Assembly: GCA_009924765.1 (NCBI GenBank)
Contig: RFQW01000058.1
Coordinates: forward strand, 1 to 8,084
Origin: Planctomycetota bacterium
Lineage (GTDB): Bacteria > Planctomycetota > Phycisphaerae > Phycisphaerales > SM1A02
Direction: 5' to 3'
Length of the DNA: 8,084 bases
The notes below the pieces were generated by a model that ran no database searches, had not been told where the DNA came from, and saw nothing but the letters and a program-made list of their open reading frames with translations. Below are positions 1-8,084 of this stretch, piece by piece. The translations under genes were made by a program, and so were the position numbers. Position 1 is the stretch's first letter. Every line of letters starts with the position of its first letter.

Positions 1-1196
1 GGCTTCAGTGGCTCCCATGCCGACACCCAGATCACCGCCGACCACCGCACCAGATTGGGGGCCGATGTCGCCACCGTGGCGCGCAGATTGGTGCCGAATG
101 TCTCCCCGGCAATGGTCACGAACACCGCCCAGTAGCCCGTGGCCAGACCAGCCACGAAGGTGGTGCCGTAGAACCATGACGCGCCGCGGCCGCCCAGCAT
201 GAACAGCGATGCAAGTCCGATCGCCAACATCACGATCGCACCCACCACCACCTTGCGCCGGCTCCGCAGCCACTGGCTCGCTGCGCCGGTGACCACATCG
301 CCCACCGCCGCGCCCAGATAGCCGCTCAACACCACCATGGGTGGCCGAACCGCATCGGGACAGCCCAGCGCCTTCGCCAGTTCGGGGCCAAACACGAACA
401 CCACACCGCCCACGAACCAGATCGGCGTCGCCAACCCAACCACGCACGCGAAGCGACGCAGTCGCTCGGGCGACAGGAACAGCATGCGAAGGTCTCCGCG
501 TCGCGCGTGCTCGCGCTCGCTTCGACGAAACATGCCGCTTTCCGAAAGCCCGATCCGCAGCGCGAGGAGCCCGAATCCCATGATCGCGCCCAGCATGTAG
601 GCCTGGCGCCAATCCAGCCAGCTTCCCACCAGACTCGCGGCAATCGGTCCGAACATGCCCGCAAACGCCACGATCATGGTGCCCCATCCGCGATGGTGGC
701 GGTTCATCAGCTCGCTCACCAGCGTCACACCCGCCCCCAGTTCACCTGCCAGGCCGATGCCGGCGATGAATCGAAGCGCCGCATACTGAGGCACGGTGTG
801 CACGAACGCGTTCAGCAGGTTGGCAGTCGAGTACAGCGCGATCGAGCCAAACAGCGTGGTCAAGCGCCCACGACGATCCCCAAGCATGCCCCACAGGAAT
901 CCACCGATCAGCATGCCGGTGAGCTGCACGTTCAGGATGGCGGCACCAGCGCTGGTGACATCGCCCTGCTCCATGCCGAGCAGGATGCGTCCCATGCGCA
1001 GCAATCCATCCACGAAACCCGTCTGCACACCGGCCGACGCATCCGGCAGGCCCAGCCCCTGCGCGCCGAGGCTCGGCACGCGCACCACGCTGAACACCAC
1101 CAGGTCGTACAGATCAACGAAGTAGCCCAGCGAGGCCACCGCCACCGCCAGCCACGGGATGCGTTCCGTCGTTGCGTGCGAAGAAGATCGCTCCAT
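1..1196 (-). CDS. MFS transporter, C-terminus cut off by window edge
   Basis: An open frame of 398 codons runs from the ATG at 1196 to the left edge with no stop, so the last one or two membrane helices lie outside. The product is an inner-membrane permease of the major facilitator superfamily, which moves a small solute by a proton-linked or facilitated mechanism. The family call rests on motif A between helices 2 and 3 (GMLGDRRGR, residues 103-111), the TM4 motif RFIAGIGLAGELG (142-154), and about ten visible hydrophobic segments (about 14-36, 88-105, 112-130, 137-160, 173-193, 198-214, 249-270, 285-305, 316-334, 341-361), with a basic central loop at about 223-249. The loop between TM1 and TM2 is long, about 50 residues. 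The start fits: 13 polar residues precede TM1. No Shine-Dalgarno is visible, and the ATG lies 25 nt beyond the U-run of the 16S terminator. The substrate cannot be told; general form resembles sugar or organic-acid porters. Confidence 0.9.
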   Translation of the reverse strand, partial: MERSSSHATTERIPWLAVAVASLGYFVDLYDLVVFSVVRVPSLGAQGLGLPDASAGVQTGFVDGLLRMGRILLGMEQGDVTSAGAAILNVQLTGMLIGGFLWGMLGDRRGRLTTLFGSIALYSTANLLNAFVHTVPQYAALRFIAGIGLAGELGAGVTLVSELMNRHHRGWGTMIVAFAGMFGPIAASLVGSWLDWRQAYMLGAIMGFGLLALRIGLSESGMFRRSEREHARRGDLRMLFLSPERLRRFACVVGLATPIWFVGGVVFVFGPELAKALGCPDAVRPPMVVLSGYLGAAVGDVVTGAASQWLRSRRKVVVGAIVMLAIGLASLFMLGGRGASWFYGTTFVAGLATGYWAVFVTIAGETFGTNLRATVATSAPNLVRWSAVIWVSAWEPLK

Positions 1197-1220
1197 GCAG
1201 GCGTTGTACCCGCACCGACC

Positions 1221-1261
1221 AAAAATGCATCAGGCCCCGCCGAAAACGACGGGGCCTGATG
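1221..1261 (-). terminator. Rho-independent terminator of the 16S rRNA transcript
   Basis: A perfect 12-bp stem (1250-1261 with 1228-1239, rich in G and C) closes a 10-nt loop containing AAAA. On the minus strand it is followed by CA and a run of five T (1225-1221). It sits about 155 nt after the 16S 3' end and just before the MFS gene, so it most likely ends the rRNA transcript. On the plus strand the stem is followed by no T-run, so it points one way. Confidence 0.88.
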
Positions 1262-2892
<1,631 letters not shown>

Positions 2893-3278
2893 AATTCGTT
2901 GCTAGGCGGAGCAAGCTCCGCATTGGCTTCAAACTTGGAAGGTGACCCGGCAAACCGGATCCGTGTGGATCCGGCCGGTCTGCATCGCTCAACTGCGATG
3001 ACTGGTGGGTAAACCCACCAGATTTTAAAACACGTCCCCACCTTACCGGTTTCACCCGGCACGATGAGGTCTGTTGAATTGACCAAATCTGGCTTATTCA
3101 CGGAGGACGTGTTTGACCAGGCACTGTGATGCCTGGCTTCTGCCCCTTTTGGAGGGGACAGTCGACTCTCCATCATGGGCCGTGACCCAATCAAGAAAGC
3201 CTCACATCCTCGCGGCTATATCCAACTGTTCACTTGTCAAAGAGAGCCTGCCGTTCACCGCGAGGGCGAAATGCAGGG
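2893..3278 (-). other. 16S rRNA transcribed leader, structured
   Basis: This is the roughly 385-nt leader from the predicted transcription start (about 3278) to the 16S 5' end; it holds no convincing gene. It contains a row of perfect small inverted repeats: 3117-3123/3130-3136 (7 bp, 6-nt loop), 3002-3009/3014-3021 (8 bp, loop TAAA on plus), 2983-2988/2995-3000 (6 bp), 2955-2962/2967-2974 (8 bp, 4-nt loop) and 2906-2911/2916-2921 (6 bp, 4-nt loop). A boxA lies at 3227-3244. The segment 3220-3231, next to boxA, is complementary to the trailer transcript at 1273-1284. Leader folding and pairing with the trailer usually guide antitermination and maturation of rRNA; here that is inferred. Confidence 0.72.
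3227..3244 (-). promoter_or_regulatory. boxA antitermination site of the rRNA leader
   Basis: The minus strand reads CTCTTTGACAAGTGAACA here. This closely resembles the rRNA boxA of E. coli (TGCTCTTTAACA) and the CTCTTTGA..ACTGAAC form common in other phyla. In known systems boxA RNA binds NusB-NusE to protect long untranslated rRNA transcripts from Rho. It lies about 35 nt after the predicted start site, a normal place for it. The embedded TTGACA is probably part of boxA rather than a second promoter. Confidence 0.75.
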
Positions 3279-3284
3279 CCGAGC

Positions 3285-3312
3285 AGTTTAGCGAAACCCA
3301 CGCCCCTGTCAA
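3285..3312 (-). promoter_or_regulatory. rRNA promoter, sigma-70 type
   Basis: On the minus strand a consensus -35 box TTGACA (3312-3307) is followed after 16 nt by TAAACT (3290-3285), four of six matches to TATAAT. The predicted start is near 3278. The stretch between the -10 and the start is GC-rich (GCTCGG), as in rRNA promoters that respond to growth rate and ppGpp. It lies 105 nt beyond the comF stop codon and upstream of boxA, the expected place for the 16S promoter. No clear A/T-rich UP element is visible above the -35. Confidence 0.78.
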
Positions 3313-3417
3313 TAGGCATTCCTGCACAGATTTGGATTGTGGACAACCTTTCGGTCTTCGGTCTTACCGCGGTTCTGGCCGCCGCAGGGATGCCGCAAAT
3401 GCCTTTCTGAAAGGTAT

Positions 3418-4170
3418 TTACGCTATTTCTGCCACGCAGGCTACCGACGGCGCCACCCAGGCCGCACCCGCCCCCTCCAACAGCCGCCGGGCTTCGTCCA
3501 GGGTGGCGCCGGTGGTTCGGATGTCATCGACAAGCAGCACACCGCAACCCTTCATGCGCGCCGCGGCGCGCGCACGCAGCACCATTCGACCTGCGCGCAG
3601 CAATCGTTCTCGCCGTCCCAGTCCCGCCTGCCGAGCGAATCCGCCCATGTGCAGTGCGCGCACATGCGGCAACTGCAGACGAGCGGCGACGCCGAGTGCA
3701 AGTTCGTTCGCATGGTCCGTGCCACGACGCAACCTGCGCCACGGTGATGTGGGAATGGGCACCACCACAACCCCGTCGCGCGTCAGTTGCAGTCGGTGAT
3801 GCACCTCGTCGCCAAGCCGCCAGCCCAGTTGCGCGAGTGCCGCATGCCACGCGTGCTCCTTGGCGCGACGCACCAACCCATCCAACGGCGCTCGATAGGA
3901 CCCGAGCCGGATGAACGCGTCGAAGCGTGGCCGTGCCTCGCATGCCGCACACCGTGGCCCCTGCCCCACTCGCATGACAACCGGCATGCAAGGGGCATGT
4001 GCGAGAGGCACGCCGCATCGCATGCACCACGCGGCGTCGCCTGCAAGCACGAGCGCCTCATCGACCGCGCGTCGGGCGTCGGGCAATCCACAACCAAGCA
4101 GCCCCCGCTCAAGCAGGCGCAGGGCATGCAATGGGGCCACGAACCCGGATCGTCGGAAGCTCGGCGGCAT
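3418..4170 (-). CDS. comF: ComF-family phosphoribosyltransferase-like protein
   Basis: The 250-aa product has the full ComF layout. An N-terminal zinc-finger-like part carries CxxC pairs at C49/C52 and C74/C77. A type I phosphoribosyltransferase fold follows, with PIP at 138-140, an RRG..ANELA stretch at 148-158 in place of the usual RGFNQ, a QAGLGRRERL segment (181-190), and the PRPP-binding loop VLLVDDIRTTGAT (211-223). ComF proteins act in the cytoplasm; some are needed for DNA uptake in transformation, but the substrate is generally unknown, and planctomycete members are uncharacterised. Length is usual for the family. The ATG at 4170 comes 11 nt after the acnA terminator stem, and no Shine-Dalgarno is visible. 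Downstream, only 105 nt separate its stop from the rRNA -35 box, with no strong terminator between, so its transcript may run into the 16S unit. Confidence 0.9.
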   Translation of the reverse strand: MPPSFRRSGFVAPLHALRLLERGLLGCGLPDARRAVDEALVLAGDAAWCMRCGVPLAHAPCMPVVMRVGQGPRCAACEARPRFDAFIRLGSYRAPLDGLVRRAKEHAWHAALAQLGWRLGDEVHHRLQLTRDGVVVVPIPTSPWRRLRRGTDHANELALGVAARLQLPHVRALHMGGFARQAGLGRRERLLRAGRMVLRARAAARMKGCGVLLVDDIRTTGATLDEARRLLEGAGAAWVAPSVACVAEIA

Positions 4171-4181
4171 GGCAAAAGCAT

Positions 4182-4205
4182 GACGAGCCCCGCGTGGGGC
4201 TCGTC
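4182..4205 (-). terminator. Terminator hairpin between acnA and comF
   Basis: A perfect 10-bp inverted repeat (GACGAGCCCC, 4182-4191, with 4196-4205) closes a 4-nt loop. On the minus strand it follows the acnA stop by 37 nt and is followed by ATGCTTTTGCC, a weak T-run (TTTT). Position and stem strength suggest it ends acnA mRNA, perhaps incompletely. On the plus strand a later T-run (4218-4222) is too far from the stem to matter. Confidence 0.65.
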
Positions 4206-4242
4206 GATTTGCTGCTGTTTTTCGCTGCTCTTTTCGCGAAAC

Positions 4243-6981
4243 TCAGCTGGCCGCCATCTTGCGCAGCACGAACTGCAGGATGCCACCGTGGCGCAGGTAT
4301 TCCACCTCGCCCGGCGTGTCCACACGGCACAGCACCTGGAAGGTCTTGCTGGAACCATCGGTGCGCGTGGCCTTCACCTGCAGCTGCTGACGCGGCTTCA
4401 GGTCGGCAGGCACCGTGATGTCGAAGGTCTCGGTGCCATCCAGACCAAGCGACGCAGCCGTGTCGCCGGGCAGGTAGGTGCACGGCAGCACGCCCATGCC
4501 CACCAGGTTCGAGCGATGGATGCGCTCGAAGCTCTCTGCGATCACGCACTTCACGCCGAGCAGCATGGCGCCCTTGGCCGCCCAGTCGCGGCTGCTGCCC
4601 ATGCCGTAGTCCTTGCCCGCCAGCACCACCAGCGGCGTGCCGGCTCGCTTGTAGCTCTCGGCCGCGTCGAAGATGAACTTCTCCTTGCCGCCGTCGGTGA
4701 AGTCGCGCGTCCAGCCACCCGTCTTCTCCGGCGTCATCTTGTTGCGGATGCGCGTGTTGGCGAAGGTACCGCGCGTCATCACACGATCGTTGCCGCGACG
4801 ACTTCCGTAGCTGTTGAACATGGCCACCGCGACGCCGTGCTCCTGCAGATAGCGCCCGGCGGGCGACTCGGTCTTGATGTTGCCTGCGGGCGAAATGTGA
4901 TCGGTGGTCACGCTGTCACCCAGCGACGCCAGACAGCGCGCGCCGTGGATGGAAGCGATCGTGCCGGGCTGCTTGCCCATGCCGTCGAAGTACGGCGGAT
5001 TCTGGATGTAGGTGCTCTTGGCATTCCATGCGTACATCTCGCTGGCCTCGGTCTTGATGGCCTTCCATGCACCGCTGCCATCGAACACCTCGGCGTACTC
5101 CTTCTCGAACTGCGCGCGCGTCACGTTCTTCGCCACCGCGGCATCCACCTCGGCCTGCGTGGGCCAGATGTCCTTCAGGTACACGGGCTTGCCGTCCTTG
5201 CCGGTGCCGAGTGCGTCCTTGGTCAGGTCGATGTCCACCGTGCCCGCGATGGCGTAGGCGACGACCAGTGGCGGACTGGCCAGGTAGTTGGCCTTCACGT
5301 CCTGATGCACGCGCGCCTCGAAGTTGCGATTGCCACTGAGCACGCTGGCCACCACCAGATCGCCATCCTTGATGGCCTTGCCCACATGATCGGGCAACGG
5401 ACCACTGTTGCCGATGCAGGTGGTGCAGCCGTAACCGACCACATGGAAGCCCAACTCCTCGAGCGGCTTCAGCAGCCCGCCCTGCGTCAGGTAGTCGGTG
5501 ACCACCTTGCTGCCGGGTGCCAGACTGGTCTTCACCCAGGGCTTGCGAACAAGGCCCTTGGCTCGCGCCTTCTCGGCAAGCAGGCCCGCACCGATCATCA
5601 CGTTGGGGTTGCTGGTGTTGGTGCAGCTGGTGATGGCGGCGATCACCACCGCGCCGTGCTTCAGGTGGTACTCGTTGCCGTGCTCGTCACGCACCGCCAC
5701 CGCGTGGGGTTCGGTCATCACCGACACGGCCATCTCGCCATTGCCGCCCGCCGCTGCGCCCACGGGCACCTTCGCGCCGGCGGTGCTCTTCTCCAGGAAC
5801 TTCGGCAGCTCCTTGTTCCAGCCGGCCTTCATGGCGGACAGCGCCACGCGATCCTGCGGACGCGCAGGACCAGCGAGTGCGGGCTCGATGGTGGACAGAT
5901 CCAGTTCCAGCACCGCCGTGTAGCGGATGTCGGCCTTGTCATCGCGCCACAGCATGTTGGCCTTGCAGTACGCCTCCACGGTCTTGATCTGACCTTCGCT
6001 GCGACCCGACAGGCGCATGTAGGTGAGCGTGTGCTCATCCACCGGGAAGAAGCCGATGGTGGCGCCGTACTCGGGCGCCATGTTCGCGATGGTGGCGCGG
6101 TTGGCCAGGCTCATGGTGGCCAGACCCGGGCCGAAGAACTCCACGAACTTGTTCACCACGCCGAACTTGCGCAGCATCTCCGTGACGCGCAGCACCAGGT
6201 CGGTGGCGTTGGTGCCTTCGGGCAGGCTGCCCGTCATCTTCACGCCAACAACCTCGGGAATCAGCATGCTGATCGGCTGGCCCAGCATCACGGCCTCGGC
6301 CTCGATGCCACCCACGCCCCAGCCCACCACGCCGAGTCCATTGATCATGGTGGTGTGACTGTCGGTGCCCACGCAGCTGTCGGGGAAAAGCACACCGTCG
6401 CGCTCCCACACCACCTTGGCCAGATACTCCAGGTTCACCTGATGCACGATGCCCGTGGCAGGCGGCACCACGCTGAAGTTGCGGAAGGCCTTCTGGCCCC
6501 ACTTCAGGAACTCGTAGCGCTCCTTGTTGCGCTCGAACTCGAGCTCGCCGTTGATGCGCAGCGCCGCGCCGCTGCCGAAGGCGTCCACCTGCACGCTGTG
6601 GTCGATCACCAGGTCGCACTGCACGAGCGGGTTCACGCGCTTGGGGTCGCCGCCGAGGCGCTTCATCGCGTCGCGCATCGCGGCCAGGTCGACCACGCAC
6701 GGCACGCCGGTGAAGTCCTGCAGCACCACGCGGCCGGGCATGAACGGGATCTCGTCCTCGCCCACCTTGGCGGGGTCGTACTTGCAGATCTTCTCCACGT
6801 GCTCCTTCGTCACGATGCGGCCGTCGCAGTTGCGCAGGCACGCCTCCAGCAGCACCCGAATCGAGTACGGCAGGCGCTCGATGGCGCCGAACTTCTTCAG
6901 CGCCGCAAGGCTGTAGTAGGTGCGATCACCCGCAGGGGTCTGCAAGGTGGCCAATGCGCCGAAGAGGTCGTGATTCGCCAT
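4243..6981 (-). CDS. acnA: Aconitate hydratase A (aconitase)
   Basis: The 912-aa product catalyses the reversible isomerisation of citrate to isocitrate through cis-aconitate in the TCA cycle, using a [4Fe-4S] cluster in the cytoplasm. The three cluster cysteines are visible: C453 in SCTNTSNP, and C519 and C522 in GYGCTTCIGNSGP. Substrate-site motifs are GTDSHTT (205-211) and, in the C-terminal swivel domain, GDSVTTDHISPAG (688-700), SYGSRRGNDRVMTRGTF (724-740) and GKDYGMGSSRDWAAKG (789-804). Length and order match the AcnA/IRP1 type rather than AcnB. The ATG at 6981 gives the normal N-terminus (FGAL..L then YYSL). It lies 12 nt after the oxidoreductase stop, so co-transcription is possible. 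No Shine-Dalgarno is seen; a TAGAAT hexamer at 6996-6991 might serve as its own -10. A terminator hairpin follows the stop. The gene looks intact. Confidence 0.98.
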   Translation of the reverse strand: MANHDLFGALATLQTPAGDRTYYSLAALKKFGAIERLPYSIRVLLEACLRNCDGRIVTKEHVEKICKYDPAKVGEDEIPFMPGRVVLQDFTGVPCVVDLAAMRDAMKRLGGDPKRVNPLVQCDLVIDHSVQVDAFGSGAALRINGELEFERNKERYEFLKWGQKAFRNFSVVPPATGIVHQVNLEYLAKVVWERDGVLFPDSCVGTDSHTTMINGLGVVGWGVGGIEAEAVMLGQPISMLIPEVVGVKMTGSLPEGTNATDLVLRVTEMLRKFGVVNKFVEFFGPGLATMSLANRATIANMAPEYGATIGFFPVDEHTLTYMRLSGRSEGQIKTVEAYCKANMLWRDDKADIRYTAVLELDLSTIEPALAGPARPQDRVALSAMKAGWNKELPKFLEKSTAGAKVPVGAAAGGNGEMAVSVMTEPHAVAVRDEHGNEYHLKHGAVVIAAITSCTNTSNPNVMIGAGLLAEKARAKGLVRKPWVKTSLAPGSKVVTDYLTQGGLLKPLEELGFHVVGYGCTTCIGNSGPLPDHVGKAIKDGDLVVASVLSGNRNFEARVHQDVKANYLASPPLVVAYAIAGTVDIDLTKDALGTGKDGKPVYLKDIWPTQAEVDAAVAKNVTRAQFEKEYAEVFDGSGAWKAIKTEASEMYAWNAKSTYIQNPPYFDGMGKQPGTIASIHGARCLASLGDSVTTDHISPAGNIKTESPAGRYLQEHGVAVAMFNSYGSRRGNDRVMTRGTFANTRIRNKMTPEKTGGWTRDFTDGGKEKFIFDAAESYKRAGTPLVVLAGKDYGMGSSRDWAAKGAMLLGVKCVIAESFERIHRSNLVGMGVLPCTYLPGDTAASLGLDGTETFDITVPADLKPRQQLQVKATRTDGSSKTFQVLCRVDTPGEVEYLRHGGILQFVLRKMAAS

Positions 6982-6990
6982 AGATCGGGC

Positions 6991-6996
6991 ATTCTA
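6991..6996 (-). promoter_or_regulatory. Possible -10 box for acnA (weak)
   Basis: The minus strand reads TAGAAT, five of six matches to TATAAT, overlapping the TAG stop of the oxidoreductase and ending 9 nt before the acnA ATG. A start about 7 nt downstream would give a nearly leaderless mRNA, which would fit the missing Shine-Dalgarno. There is no recognisable -35 box at 16-18 nt, so this is only a candidate. Confidence 0.25.
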
Positions 6997-8084
6997 GGAA
7001 GCCTTGGCGAAGCGCTTGGCGGCCAGAAACCCGATGGGCAGCGAGGTGGCCCCGTCACAGGCCAGATCCGCCAGCACCCGCCCCATGACCGGCATGAACT
7101 TGAATCCATGCCCGCTGAAGCCGCAGGCCACGAAGGTGCGCGCGCAGCCCGGCATGCGGTCGACCACGAAGTGCTGGTCCGGACTCATGGTGTACAGGCA
7201 GGTGGTGCCGGTCAGCGCGCGATCGGCGGCGCACGGCACGAACTCGGCGGCGGCCAGTCGTATCGACTCCAGCTCCTCCGATGTGGGCGGCTGCCTCGGC
7301 TGATCCGGATCGCAGGGCGTGCCGTCGCCATGCGTGGCCACCTTCACGCCCTGCGGCGCATCCTGATCGTCCGCCGTGGGAATGCCATACAGGCCACTCG
7401 ACCCGGGTCGGTCGATGTACCACGCAGGCATGCGCGGCGACGCACAGGCTCCGGGCAAGGCGGGCTTCAGCCATGCGATGGCCACCCGAAGGGGCTGCAG
7501 GCGAACGCCCAATTCGCGCGCCAGCGACGGCGTCCACGCGCCCGCGGCGATCACGAGCGAGTCAGCCTCGTAGGTGGCCCGATCGGTGGTCACACGAACG
7601 CCACTCGGAGTATCGCTCCAGGCCGTTGCACGCTCGTTTTCGTGCACCTCGGCGCCCAGTGAACGCGCCAAGGCCGTCGCGGCCAGCACAGCGCGCTCCG
7701 GCCGCACGAATCCTGCACCCGGCTCGAACAGCGCCCCCCAACCATCGGGCAGATGAAATTCCTGCACCCGGCTCGAACAGCGCCCCCCAACCATCGGGCA
7801 GATGAAATTGCGGGAAGCGTCGCATGGCTTCGGGTGCGGTCCACAGTTCGCAGGGCACTCCATGCGTGGCCCCACTCGTCAATGATCGACTCACCACCTC
7901 GCTCTGCGGTCCGCCGGCGTAAAGCACGCCCGGGCGATGCACCAGTTGCTGGCCCGCATCACGCTCAAGCCGCTCCCATCCCTCGCGGCATGCAAGCAGC
8001 AGCGGCACGTACTCGGCCGCCTCGAAGTAGCACTCGCGAATGATGCGGCTGCCGCCGTGCGAACTGCCCAGACCATGACCGATC
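6994..8084 (-). pseudogene. FAD-dependent oxidoreductase, sarcosine oxidase type, frameshifted
   Basis: This is a DAO-family flavoenzyme resembling monomeric sarcosine oxidase/N-methyltryptophan oxidase, which oxidises N-methyl amino acids to an aldehyde and H2O2. Visible marks: GSSHGGSRIIR near the right edge; GWGALFEPGAGFVRPERA around the break; VIAAGAW, the second FAD-contact region; CLYTMSPDQHFVVD, whose Cys (codon 7200-7198) matches the covalent flavin site; and GFSGHGFKF near the C-terminus. About the first 40 residues, with the Rossmann glycines, lie outside the window. A 49-bp exact tandem duplication (7711-7809) shifts the frame: upstream codons (frame of the GTG at 8008) stop at 7562-7564, while the C-terminal part is open in another frame up to 7875. 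Removing one copy joins the frames exactly and gives 346 visible residues, about 390 in all, the family norm. It may be a recent pseudogene, a reversible switch or an assembly error. acnA starts 12 nt downstream. Confidence 0.88.
7711..7809. repeat. Exact 49-bp tandem duplication
   Basis: Bases 7711-7759 are repeated without a mismatch at 7760-7808, and the match runs one base further (T at 7760 and 7809). The flanks differ (A7710 against T7759; C7761 against G7810). The unit encodes FHLPDGWGALFEPGAG of the oxidoreductase. Because 49 is not a multiple of three, the second copy breaks the reading frame. Complete identity means the event is recent, maintained, or artefactual. Confidence 0.97.

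Noticed and set aside
507..1259. A 250-codon plus-strand open frame opposite the MFS gene
   Set aside because: Its translation is low-complexity His/Arg/Gln/Ala-rich sequence, and the minus strand encodes a clear MFS permease over the same span. It is an antisense shadow.
3220..3244. A second rRNA promoter using TTGACA at 3240-3235 and TATAGC
   Set aside because: The spacer would be 14 nt, too short, and the TTGACA is part of the boxA motif.
3402..3414. Terminator for comF (CCTTT-CTG-AAAGG on plus)
   Set aside because: The stem is only 5 bp, A/T-rich in its inner part, and not followed by a T-run on the minus strand.
3787..7662. A plus-strand open frame of 1,291 codons, by far the longest open frame in the window
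   Set aside because: It is in exact codon register with comF, acnA and the C-terminal part of the oxidoreductase on the minus strand, so each of its codons is the reverse complement of a sense codon. A stop would need TTA, CTA or TCA sense codons, which are rare in GC-rich genes. The product is rich in His, Arg, Ala and Gly with no domain pattern, whereas the minus-strand proteins are recognisable families.
7562..8008. A separate 148-codon gene starting at GTG 8008
   Set aside because: Its frame continues upstream to the window edge with sarcosine-oxidase-type residues (GSSHGGSRIIR), so it is the middle of the oxidoreductase; the part after the duplication is out-of-frame text.

Overview
The window looks like ordinary chromosome from a GC-rich bacterium, probably a planctomycete and possibly of the Phycisphaerae. 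The 16S rRNA gene is the main evidence. It is short (about 1,477 nt), has planctomycete-like text around the EUB338 site, and stands alone: its transcript runs into a strong terminator and then a transporter gene, with no tRNA, 23S or 5S gene after it. Unlinked rRNA genes are known in planctomycetes. The taxonomic placement is inference from memory of conserved 16S text, not from a search.

Every gene called lies on the minus strand. In transcription order (right to left) they are: (1) the 3' nine-tenths of a monomeric-sarcosine-oxidase-type FAD oxidoreductase, broken by an exact 49-bp tandem duplication (8084-6994); (2) acnA, aconitase A, 912 aa, starting 12 nt after the oxidoreductase stop (6981-4243); (3) a terminator hairpin (4205-4182); (4) a ComF-family phosphoribosyltransferase gene (4170-3418); (5) an rRNA promoter (3312-3285), a structured leader of about 385 nt with a boxA, and the 16S gene (2892-1416); (6) a 16S trailer ending in a rho-independent terminator (1261-1221); (7) an MFS transporter gene that starts 25 nt beyond the U-run and leaves the window at its left edge (1196-1).

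Functionally this is a housekeeping neighbourhood: TCA cycle (aconitase), ribosome synthesis (16S), a ComF-type PRTase, a solute transporter and an amine/amino-acid oxidase. I found no defence system, CRISPR array, mobile element or new multi-gene system.

The points worth a second look are the 49-bp duplication that frameshifts the oxidoreductase just upstream of acnA, a 12-bp leader-trailer complement that could close the 16S precursor stem, the solitary 16S gene, and two terminator hairpins placed very close to downstream start codons. A 1,291-codon plus-strand open frame across three genes is explained as an antisense codon-usage shadow.
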